From: JAJBWD01 sp041670885
Lineage (GTDB): Bacteria > Bacillota > Clostridia > Clostridiales > Clostridiaceae
Assembly (NCBI GenBank): GCA_041670885.1
Contig: JBAXYJ010000199.1
Location: 1 to 5,159, forward strand
Length of the DNA: 5,159 nt
Direction: 5' to 3'
Shown: piece by piece, positions 1 through 5,159 of the stretch
Numbering within the stretch: position 1 is the first letter of the stretch
How the letters are laid out: every line of letters begins with the position of its first letter
The notes under the pieces: generated by a model
Database searches by the model: none
Told to the model about the DNA's origin: nothing
Seen by the model: the letters and a program-made list of their open reading frames with translations, nothing else
Program-made: the position numbers and the translations under genes

Positions 1-887
1 TCAGCTGTAATTTTAACTTTATATAAAATTGCAGGCATAAAATATACTATTCCATAATCCAGTGATAAATCTACAGAAACAGAATATTTTTCCTTTATTT
101 CTTTAAGCTGCCTTTGTTTTTCCAGAGAAAGAGTAATTTCCTTAGACTGAAGCTCTTTAATCTTTTCATCACTAATACCCTTTCGCTGCATTCTTTTTAA
201 ATTGTCTTTATGAAGATCCTTATAATACTCTTGAATTCTTTTAGTATCATTTGTAAATAAGTCATCATCCTTGTATTCATTTTTCGTTTTCTCAATAATC
301 TCCTTTAATTTTATAAAAGCTGCCTCAAAAGCGCTCATTAAGGAAACAAAATCTTTTACAGGGTATATACCTTCTGGTTTTTCCTCATAAAATATGCCAC
401 TTTTACATTCCATCATTTTTTCACATACTTTACCGGTTAATAAGTCAACCCAAATTTCAGTATGTTTTTCTGATCGCTCATCAACAGTATAGCCGGTTGT
501 GAAAGTTAAGGCAGCAAAACCTGCTAATATTTCTTGCTCTTCAAGGATTTCTATAGAACCTCTATTAATATTCAAATATTTTTTGATTTTATCAGCCGGA
601 TCTGACAAGCTTAATTTATCCACAATAATGTACCTAACGGTAGATATTGTTTTCGACTTAATTATTTCAAGAAGCTGATCTAGTATATAGCTGCCAAAAG
701 TAACAAACTCAGCTGCCGGATTTTCTTCGGCTACTTCAAAATCAAAAGCCAATAATAACTCAGATTTGTCCTGAAATAAGCTTTTATATTCTTCTGGAAT
801 GAGGACTTCACATAAAGCATATTCAACAGGCAGAACAATACCTCCAATAGCCTCAAATACTGAGGTAACAAAACTTTGTAAATTCAT
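1..887 (-). CDS. Partner protein of SNF2 ATPase, unknown function (3' end beyond window)
   Basis: The frame is open from ATG at 887 to the left edge, giving at least 295 residues with no stop, so the C-terminus is missing. The start is set by GAGG eight bases upstream. The helicase stop codon ends 16 bases before this ATG, so the two genes are almost certainly co-transcribed and perhaps translationally coupled. I do not recognise the protein with certainty. Residues 1-60 look like an alternating beta/alpha region (MNLQSFVTSVFEAIGG...). Residues 61-76 (FVTFGSYILDQLLEII) form an amphipathic segment. Residues about 183-268 are highly charged and probably a long helix or coiled coil, with Lys/Glu-rich heptad-like stretches and a YY pair at 221-222. 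Residues 269-293 look like beta strands ending in a hydrophobic tail. No signal peptide or membrane segment is visible, so it is probably cytoplasmic. Position and the N-terminal pattern recall B. subtilis YqhG, which follows the SNF2 gene yqhH, but this is analogy only. It may instead match the C-terminal extension of longer single-chain RapA-like helicases. Confidence 0.8.
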   Translation of the reverse strand, partial: MNLQSFVTSVFEAIGGIVLPVEYALCEVLIPEEYKSLFQDKSELLLAFDFEVAEENPAAEFVTFGSYILDQLLEIIKSKTISTVRYIIVDKLSLSDPADKIKKYLNINRGSIEILEEQEILAGFAALTFTTGYTVDERSEKHTEIWVDLLTGKVCEKMMECKSGIFYEEKPEGIYPVKDFVSLMSAFEAAFIKLKEIIEKTKNEYKDDDLFTNDTKRIQEYYKDLHKDNLKRMQRKGISDEKIKELQSKEITLSLEKQRQLKEIKEKYSVSVDLSLDYGIVYFMPAILYKVKITA

Positions 888-903
888 CTTTTATTCCTCA
901 TTT

Positions 904-2961
904 CTACTTTTGTTCAAAAGAATCCCCAAAGAGGTTATCATCTAAACTTTTTACTTTTAAATACTGTTTTTTGTTTTCTAAAAGTTTTTCACCAATAGCT
1001 TCTATTTCATTCTCCATGCTCATTTGCTCCTCTGATCTAACCCATGCATCCATGATAATATCGGAAAAATCCGTTTCCTCTTCTATATCGCCAAGTATCA
1101 TGTCTACTTCTCCAACCACAAGTTCAAACATATTTATTTTTCTGTCTAATAATTCCAAAATATAGTATTCTAAGGTATTCCTTGAGGCTAGGTTATACAA
1201 ATAAATGTCTCTGGTTTGGCCGACCCTGTGAATTCTTCCTATCCTTTGCTCTATAGCCATTGGGTTCCATGGGAGATCAAAATTTATAATACAATTGCAG
1301 AATTGGAGATTCCTTCCCTCTCCTCCTGCTTCTGTGCTTATTAGAATCTGTGCGTTTTCTTTAAATTTTTCTATTTCTGCTTCTTTTTCTTTCCTCTTTA
1401 ATTCCCCATGAAACTCAGCTACATTGAATCCATTTTTTCTTAAAAATCCAGCGATAAACTCTAAGGTCCTTTTATATTTAGTAAATATAATAACCTTATC
1501 GTTAAACTCTTGAATTATCTGAAGAAGTTTAGCTATTTTATTATTACTTTTGCTTTCATTTTCAGCTATAGTCTTTGCTCTTTGGTAAAATCTATATATA
1601 TTATTTTTTTCTTCTAAGTTTAAGTTTTCATTTCCTAATAGTTTTTCTAAAGTGGGCACTAAAGTTACAAAACTGCTGCCCATTTGCTCCTGCAAATTTT
1701 TAAGAATGAATTTTGTCAGGACTTTAGAATTTTTATTATATTGTCTCCTGACAAAATTACTTATATTATCATATAATGATTTTTCCTCTTCGTTTAAACT
1801 TGTATAAATGGTAAGTGCATTTCTTTTAGTGAATTTAATATCTACATCACTTCTTTTATTTCTCACCATAACGCCTTTTAGCAGTTCCTTAAGCCTCATT
1901 ACATTTTTTGCTTCCAATCCTTCTTTATCTGAAATAAAATTCTTCTTGAAATAACTATAGGTCTTCAATTCGCCCGGTTTAAGCAGGGTTATAAGATTAT
2001 AAAGCTCCTCCAGATTATTTTGTACTGGAGTTGCGGTTAATAAAAATATGTATTTTTTATTTAGACTATTTACAAATTTCCATGAAACAGTATTTCTGTT
2101 CTTTAAATGATGGGCTTCGTCTATGATGATCAGGTCATATTTTATGGTTGTAATTATACTGCTATTATTTTTTCTTTTTGCAGAAGCTAGTGAAGCCACT
2201 ACCTTATTATAATGAGGCCATGCCTCATCACCCATACTTTTAAATTCCGGGCTGTCAGATGATATAAAATCCTGATTAAATTTTCTTTTAAGCTCTGTAA
2301 GCCATTGAGAAATTAAGGAGGGAGGCACCAAAATTAATATCTTCTTACATAATCCGCGCATTATATATTCCTGCATGGCTATACCAGCCTCTACAGTCTT
2401 TCCAAGACCAACCTCATCACAGAGGAGTACTCTGCCGCGAAATGTTTTAAGAACGGATTTAACAGTTTTTAACTGATAGTTATATAAGGTTAAATCGCGA
2501 AGATAAGGAAGTGATATTAATTCATCCTTTTCAGCAGAAGAATTGAATTCCAAGGATCTGTTATTAAGCTGGAACCATTTTTCCTCACCCTTATTTAAAC
2601 AGCTCATATACTTAAAAACTTTTTCAAACCTTATGGCATTATCAGGGCTTATATGAAGATTTGTTAAATTCTTTTCTGCAGCAGATGAAAAAGCCCCTAC
2701 TTTGTACTGTGCTTCAGCTAATTTCTGAATATATAAAAAATCGCCTTCATATTTCTTAAAAAAACTTTTTAAACCTCTGCCTTCTAAAAGCATCTCATCT
2801 CTGTTTATTTTAAAATTTCTTGAAAGATTTTCTTCATTTGTTATGGATATCAGTTCATTTTTCTCCATCTCTGAGCTGAAAATAAATTGAAGGGTTTCAT
2901 CAAGCTCCATGGCATTTAAATCAAATAGATTTTTCTTAAGTTCAAACAAATATTTATTCAT
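904..2961 (-). CDS. SNF2/RapA-like superfamily 2 DNA-dependent ATPase (DEAD/DEAH helicase)
   Basis: A complete 685-residue cytoplasmic ATPase. A Q-like element sits at YNYQ (160-163). Motif I is DEVGLGKT (182-189, Lys188 for ATP phosphates). Motif Ia is near LILVPPSLISQW (209-220), and motif II is DEAH (281-284). Motif III is LLTATPVQN (307-315). The second RecA lobe has KVIIFTKYKRT (489-499), motif V STEAGGEGRNLQ (542-553) and motif VI QRIGRIHRVGQ (572-582) with both arginine fingers present. The DEVGLGKTVEAGI wording is typical of the RapA/HepA-like branch of SNF2 proteins, which translocate on duplex nucleic acid and displace bound proteins. Residues 1-150 form an N-terminal region I cannot assign. 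After motif VI only about 100 residues remain, so the protein is much shorter than E. coli RapA (about 970). The start has GAGG five bases upstream. A linked partner gene follows. It could be a YqhH-type housekeeping protein or part of a defence or repair system; the sequence does not decide. Confidence 0.93.
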   Translation of the reverse strand: MNKYLFELKKNLFDLNAMELDETLQFIFSSEMEKNELISITNEENLSRNFKINRDEMLLEGRGLKSFFKKYEGDFLYIQKLAEAQYKVGAFSSAAEKNLTNLHISPDNAIRFEKVFKYMSCLNKGEEKWFQLNNRSLEFNSSAEKDELISLPYLRDLTLYNYQLKTVKSVLKTFRGRVLLCDEVGLGKTVEAGIAMQEYIMRGLCKKILILVPPSLISQWLTELKRKFNQDFISSDSPEFKSMGDEAWPHYNKVVASLASAKRKNNSSIITTIKYDLIIIDEAHHLKNRNTVSWKFVNSLNKKYIFLLTATPVQNNLEELYNLITLLKPGELKTYSYFKKNFISDKEGLEAKNVMRLKELLKGVMVRNKRSDVDIKFTKRNALTIYTSLNEEEKSLYDNISNFVRRQYNKNSKVLTKFILKNLQEQMGSSFVTLVPTLEKLLGNENLNLEEKNNIYRFYQRAKTIAENESKSNNKIAKLLQIIQEFNDKVIIFTKYKRTLEFIAGFLRKNGFNVAEFHGELKRKEKEAEIEKFKENAQILISTEAGGEGRNLQFCNCIINFDLPWNPMAIEQRIGRIHRVGQTRDIYLYNLASRNTLEYYILELLDRKINMFELVVGEVDMILGDIEEETDFSDIIMDAWVRSEEQMSMENEIEAIGEKLLENKKQYLKVKSLDDNLFGDSFEQK

Positions 2962-3013
2962 TATATCCTCGTATATTAATTTAATTATGTTATTATGCAG
3001 TTTATACGTATTA

Positions 3014-3042
3014 ATTATGCTTCATGTGAAAAGGAAATTCAA
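3014..3042 (-). promoter_or_regulatory. Candidate sigma-A promoter of the SNF2 operon
   Basis: Reading the minus strand, a -35-like TTGAAT (3042-3037) is followed by a 17-base spacer and a -10-like CATAAT (3019-3014). Transcription would begin near 3006-3008, giving a leader of about 45 bases before the helicase ATG at 2961, with GAGG just ahead of it. The match is 4/6 and 5/6 to consensus with ideal spacing. AT-rich DNA gives chance matches, so this is a moderate call. The spacer contains ATGTGAAAAG, the arm complementary to part of the adjacent repeat. Confidence 0.42.
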
Positions 3043-3077
3043 TACCCAGTTGGTGCCACCCAGTTCACTTTTCACAT
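3024..3077. repeat. Imperfect inverted repeat around the left repeat copy
   Basis: ATGTGAAAAG at 3024-3033 is a perfect 10-base inverted match to CTTTTCACAT at 3068-3077, separated by 34 bases. The right arm lies within the GGTGCCACC-type repeat, so the left arm looks like the remnant of a second, oppositely oriented copy, as in REP/BIME pairs. The rest of the left half has diverged. CCCAGTT also occurs twice as a direct repeat (3045-3051 and 3059-3065). A chance match in this AT-rich DNA is possible but less likely at 10 of 10 bases next to the element. Confidence 0.5.
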
Positions 3078-3080
3078 TTT
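3052..3080 (+). repeat. GGTGCCACC repeat, copy A (left of transposase)
   Basis: This 29-base unit starts with GGTGCCACCCAGTTCAC and continues as TTTTCACATTTT. It is identical over all 29 bases to copy C at 5071-5099 and nearly identical, in inverted orientation, to copy B at 4079-4107. Its first nine bases are palindromic (GGTG-C-CACC), and TTCAC occurs twice in the second half. It lies 65 bases upstream of the transposase ATG, as expected for a terminus or REP-like recognition site of the element. Confidence 0.88.
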
Positions 3081-3144
3081 GTATAAAAATAATTTATATG
3101 AAAATAATTACAATATGCAGATTATTAAAGGAGGCGGAATTTTA

Positions 3145-4017
3145 ATGAGAGAGAAAAAAGATATTTGTGAAGGAACAGTTTATCATATTACATCAAGAGG
3201 AAATAACCAGGACTATATTTTATCTGATCCTAAACATAAAGCATTTTTATTGAAACAGATTAAAGAATACAATACGAAGTTTGACTTTGAATTGCTGGCT
3301 TATGTGATTATGGATAACCATTATCATCTTTTAATAAAAATCAATAAAACACCAATAAGTGAAATAATGTTCAATATTAATAATGTTCTTGGCAAATATT
3401 TAGTGCGGGAGCTAAACAGAAAAGGTCATGTTTTAGAAAAAAGGTACACATGTAAAATAGTTGCTACTGACACATATATTGTATGGCTGTTACGGTATAT
3501 ACATAGAAATCCTATACGTGCGCATATGTGTAATGATTTGGATGATTATAGATGGAGCAGCCATTATTTCTATAAACGGGGTTATAATTCTTTTATCAAT
3601 ACCGATTATATCCTAAATATTTTATCTCCAAAGAAAGCTGCTGCACAAATGTTATATCTTGAATTAGTAAATTGGACAGGAACTGAAACAGATAAAATTT
3701 CTGACATGAATGAGTTAAAATGCAAATATCACCTGACGGATACTCCGCTTTCTATAGGACAACTGGAAACACCTAACATGCAGAAACAGAGGAAATCCTT
3801 AGATGATATATTTGAATTCCTTAATTTGAAACCGGAAATAAAAATACTCATTACATCCGGAAGCAAAAAACATTCAATTACAGGTTACAAAATTAAATTT
3901 ATTGTTGAGGCTCTTAATAACAAATATACTTTTAATGAAATTGCCTCTTTCCTTAATATAAGCAAATCATCTATTTCCATGCTGCTGTCCCGGCATAAGA
4001 AGGAAAATACAAGCTAA
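3145..4017 (+). CDS. REP-associated tyrosine transposase (RAYT, Y1/HUH family) with C-terminal HTH
   Basis: A 290-residue protein of the IS200-like Y1 superfamily, which cuts and rejoins single-stranded DNA through a tyrosine. The start at 3145 is chosen because AAAGGAGG (3127-3134) lies ten bases upstream. The frame is open further upstream to 2995, but that stretch runs through the repeat and has no family similarity. Early residues fit the family (YHITSRGNN, 13-21). The metal-binding HUH motif is DNHYHLL (57-63, His59 and His61). The likely catalytic tyrosine is Tyr118 in RYIHRNPIRA (117-126), followed by the family's YRWSS. All key residues are present, so the enzyme may be active. After a linker, residues about 238-286 look like a helix-turn-helix (YTFNEIASFLNISKSSIS), as in many clostridial RAYTs. 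The gene lies between inverted repeats A and B and ends just before a strong terminator. A weak promoter may lie between the repeat and the gene. Confidence 0.92.
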   Translation: MREKKDICEGTVYHITSRGNNQDYILSDPKHKAFLLKQIKEYNTKFDFELLAYVIMDNHYHLLIKINKTPISEIMFNINNVLGKYLVRELNRKGHVLEKRYTCKIVATDTYIVWLLRYIHRNPIRAHMCNDLDDYRWSSHYFYKRGYNSFINTDYILNILSPKKAAAQMLYLELVNWTGTETDKISDMNELKCKYHLTDTPLSIGQLETPNMQKQRKSLDDIFEFLNLKPEIKILITSGSKKHSITGYKIKFIVEALNNKYTFNEIASFLNISKSSISMLLSRHKKENTS

Positions 4018-4040
4018 ATGGGAATTACTTTTTACACTCA

Positions 4041-4073
4041 AAAAAGAGTCGGCAGATTTTGCTGACTCTTTTC
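4041..4073. terminator. Bidirectional intrinsic terminator between transposase and dus
   Basis: AAAAGAGTCGGCA (4042-4054) pairs with TGCTGACTCTTTT (4060-4072) across a five-base loop, giving a 13-bp stem with one G-T wobble. On the plus strand the stem ends in TTTT and would stop transposase transcription 24 bases after its stop codon. On the minus strand the tail is six T residues, so it also serves the convergent synthase gene, whose transcript would run through repeat B first. Confidence 0.87.
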
Positions 4074-4078
4074 TCATC

Positions 4079-4107
4079 AAATGTGAAATGTGAACTGGGT
4101 GGCATCC
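4079..4107 (-). repeat. GGTGCCACC repeat, copy B (inverted, right of transposase)
   Basis: On the minus strand this reads GGATGCCACCCAGTTCAC then ATTTCACATTT. Compared with copies A and C it has one inserted A in the palindromic head and one T-to-A change, otherwise matching through CACATTT. It is inverted relative to A and C and begins directly after the terminator. The damaged palindrome suggests it is older or that its function moved to the adjacent module at 4115-4124. Confidence 0.85.
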
Positions 4108-4124
4108 TTAAAGGGGGTGGCACC
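4097..4124 (+). repeat. Tandem GGGTGGCA modules at the right end of the element
   Basis: GGGTGGCA occurs at 4097-4104 and again at 4115-4122, an 18-base period. The second module completes an intact GGTGGCACC palindrome (4116-4124), while the first is interrupted (GGTGGCATCC). Between them is the short palindrome CCTTAAAGG (4106-4114). The doubling could reflect two insertions ending at the same place, or a local duplication during single-strand processing. Confidence 0.65.
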
Positions 4125-5079
4125 TAAACATCCTGTTCCCTGAACAAGCTTGAAACAGCTTCCTCATAATCTGATAATCTATTTGCTTTTTTTATTTTTT
4201 TAGCATATTTTGCATTATCAGTAAACATGGGAATCATATAAAGCCATAATTCTTTCATTTTACACAAAACATTCCTGTCTCCAAAGAGTACCCTTTTATA
4301 ATCTTCATAAATCTTATCATGAAAATCTTTCAGTGAATTTTTATTAAGTTTAATATTACTTTCAATTAAGCTGACCATTCCGGGATTGGCTATTAATCCT
4401 CTTCCAATCATTAGAGAATCTACACCGGGAAAATCAGTGGAAAACCCCTTGTAATCTTTCAATGTAAAAATGTCACCATTATAGCAAACAGGATTTTTAC
4501 TTAACACCAAAGCGTCATTAAAAATTTTCATATTAGGCTTATTTTTATAAAAATCTTTTTGAATCCTGGGATGAATAATAAGCTCTTTAATAGGGTATTT
4601 ATTAAATATTTCAATTAAATCATAAAATTCTTCGCATCTGTCTTTTCCTATTCTGGTTTTTACAGAGATACTTGTTATGGATTCAGAGAAAATTTCATCT
4701 AAAAACGCATCAAGTTCTTCTCTTTTTGCAAGAAATCCGGAGCCTCTATTTTTTGAAACTACAGTTCCGGAAGGACATCCCAAATTTAAGTTGATTTCAT
4801 TATATCCCAAAAACTTTAATTTCTTTGAAGTATGAATAAAATCTTTTGCATTATTGGTCAGTATTTGTGGAATCAAAACTATTCCCTGGTTATTTTCAGG
4901 CAAAACATCATTTAATTCCTTGGTTTTAAAGCGTTCGCTTTGATTTGCAACAATAAAAGGCGAAAAGTATTTATCTATATTATTGAAAAATGCTTTGTGG
5001 GCATTTCTATAAATGTATCCGGTCAAACCTTCCATAGGTGCAAAATAATAATTCATAAAATCTCCTTTTAGGTGCCACC
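4116..5079. repeat. Perfect 13-bp inverted repeat bracketing the dus gene
   Basis: GGTGGCACCTAAA at 4116-4128 is the exact reverse complement of TTTAGGTGCCACC at 5067-5079. The left arm contains most of the synthase stop region (the TAG is 4126-4124 on the minus strand). The right arm ends next to the synthase ribosome-binding site. The four bases TTTA beyond the nine-base palindrome are shared by both arms, which is more than the repeat family itself requires, since copy A is preceded by AGTT instead. Confidence 0.75.
4124..5056 (-). CDS. tRNA-dihydrouridine synthase (Dus family flavoenzyme)
   Basis: A complete 310-residue enzyme of usual family length. It reduces specific uridines in tRNA to dihydrouridine using FMN and NADPH in the cytoplasm. 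The FMN-barrel start is APMEGLTG (6-13). The catalytic region is NLNLGCPSGTVVSKNRGSG (89-107), with Cys94 as the likely proton donor. SVKTRIG (131-137, Lys133), IHPR (161-164), CYNGDI (191-196) and LMIGRG (215-220) contact FMN and its phosphate. The KNRGSG wording differs from DusA and DusB forms and fits the DusC-like Dus proteins common in clostridia, so I give no specific symbol. The start is fixed by AAGGAG five to six bases upstream, and an in-frame TGA inside repeat C rules out a longer start. The gene converges on the transposase. Repeat C lies against its ribosome-binding site and repeat B against its stop codon, so both repeats are probably in its transcript. No clear promoter is visible before the right edge. 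Confidence 0.94.
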   Translation of the reverse strand: MNYYFAPMEGLTGYIYRNAHKAFFNNIDKYFSPFIVANQSERFKTKELNDVLPENNQGIVLIPQILTNNAKDFIHTSKKLKFLGYNEINLNLGCPSGTVVSKNRGSGFLAKREELDAFLDEIFSESITSISVKTRIGKDRCEEFYDLIEIFNKYPIKELIIHPRIQKDFYKNKPNMKIFNDALVLSKNPVCYNGDIFTLKDYKGFSTDFPGVDSLMIGRGLIANPGMVSLIESNIKLNKNSLKDFHDKIYEDYKRVLFGDRNVLCKMKELWLYMIPMFTDNAKYAKKIKKANRLSDYEEAVSSLFREQDV

Positions 5080-5099
5080 CAGTTCACTTTTCACATTTT
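5071..5099 (+). repeat. GGTGCCACC repeat, copy C (upstream of dus)
   Basis: It is identical over 29 bases to copy A and in the same orientation, 2019 bases away. It begins three bases upstream of the synthase AAGGAG as read on the minus strand, so it occupies the 5' leader of that gene. In the transposase unit the GGTG/CACC head marks the outer edge of the element. By that polarity, copy C could be the left end of another element, or of a non-autonomous derivative, running past the right edge. Confidence 0.88.
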
Positions 5100-5159
5100 A
5101 ATGCAGTACACAGAGCATGACGTGAGCAGGCATATGGTATGGAATGTGTGTTTTTGAAA
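5100..5159. other. Terminal 60 bases without a recognisable gene
   Basis: No open frame with a ribosome-binding site or known motif was found. The stretch is visibly richer in G than the surrounding DNA and contains no good sigma-A promoter for the minus-strand synthase gene. It could be the start of a second repeat-bounded element led by copy C, or ordinary intergenic DNA. Confidence 0.4.

Larger units (their letters stand above)
3052..4124 (+). mobile_element. RAYT transposase unit with inverted GGTGCCACC-type ends
   Basis: The unit of about 1.06-1.07 kb holds one transposase gene between inverted copies A (3052-3080) and B (4079-4107), with an extra GGTGGCACC module to 4124. In both copies the GGTG/CACC palindrome is the outer edge and the TTCAC part faces the gene. 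This is the layout expected of a REP-associated transposase with its recognition repeats. The outer boundary on the right is uncertain, 4107 or 4124, because the palindromic module is doubled there. No target duplication is evident, which agrees with Y1 (single-strand) transposition, known in the family not to create one. Mobility itself is inferred. Confidence 0.65.

Noticed and set aside
971..1165. A 64-residue plus-strand open frame inside the helicase gene
   Set aside because: It is antisense to conserved helicase coding sequence and rich in Ser and Ile, as expected of a complementary-strand shadow. No ribosome-binding site supports it.
1..2961. A DISARM or other named defence system
   Set aside because: Only the SNF2-type ATPase is shared. 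No methyltransferase, phospholipase-like or nuclease gene is present in the window, so naming a system would be unsupported.
3079..3108. Transposase promoter TTGTAT with an 18-base gap to AATAAT
   Set aside because: Only 3/6 in the -35 and set in very AT-rich DNA where such matches arise often, so I did not list it as a feature.
2995..3144. A 50-residue N-terminal extension of the transposase
   Set aside because: The extension runs through repeat A and has no family similarity, while a strong AAAGGAGG stands before the ATG at 3145, where family similarity begins.
2909..3145. A 78-residue plus-strand frame with hydrophobic segments, resembling a small membrane protein
   Set aside because: It overlaps the helicase start, promoter, repeat A and the transposase ribosome-binding site. 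It has no ribosome-binding site of its own and crosses too many other signals.
3052..5099. A composite transposon made of transposase plus dus between direct repeats A and C
   Set aside because: A and C are direct, whereas copy B is inverted right beside the transposase. The polarity fits a transposase-only unit ending at B better. Kept only as a possibility under the dus finding.
3045..5099. CRISPR array
   Set aside because: The three repeats are irregularly spaced, in mixed orientation and separated by genes, with no spacers or cas genes.

Overview
The window looks like a chromosomal segment of a low-GC Gram-positive bacterium, most likely a Clostridia-type Firmicute. It is strongly AT-rich by eye, its ribosome-binding sites are strong GGAGG/GAGG types, its codons are A/T-ending, and its intrinsic terminator is compact. 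No single gene fixes the genus.

Left part (1-2961, minus strand): a two-gene operon. A 685-residue RapA/HepA-like SNF2 ATPase with all main helicase motifs (904-2961) is followed after 16 bases by a second gene with its own ribosome-binding site (887 running off the left edge). That gene encodes a protein of unknown function with a mixed N-terminal half, a long charged helical region and a beta-like tail. The order 'SNF2 ATPase then small partner' recalls yqhH-yqhG of Bacillus subtilis. The two proteins probably work together on nucleic acid, but nothing here proves a role. A plausible sigma-A promoter for the operon lies at 3014-3042.

Middle part (about 3052-4124, plus strand): a compact mobile unit. 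A REP-associated (RAYT, Y1/HUH family) transposase of 290 residues with a C-terminal helix-turn-helix lies between inverted copies of a short repeat beginning GGTGCCACCCAGTTCAC. A bidirectional terminator follows the gene.

Right part (4124-5056, minus strand): a complete tRNA-dihydrouridine synthase gene. Its stop codon abuts one repeat copy, and its ribosome-binding site abuts a third copy at 5071-5099. The third copy is identical over 29 bp to the one left of the transposase. The synthase gene is thus bracketed by a perfect 13-bp inverted repeat.

The most notable signal is this three-copy repeat family with its presumed transposase. It is packed against the expression signals of both neighbouring genes: the helicase promoter on one side, and the synthase stop codon and ribosome-binding site on the other. 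The last 60 bases (5100-5159) hold no recognisable gene.
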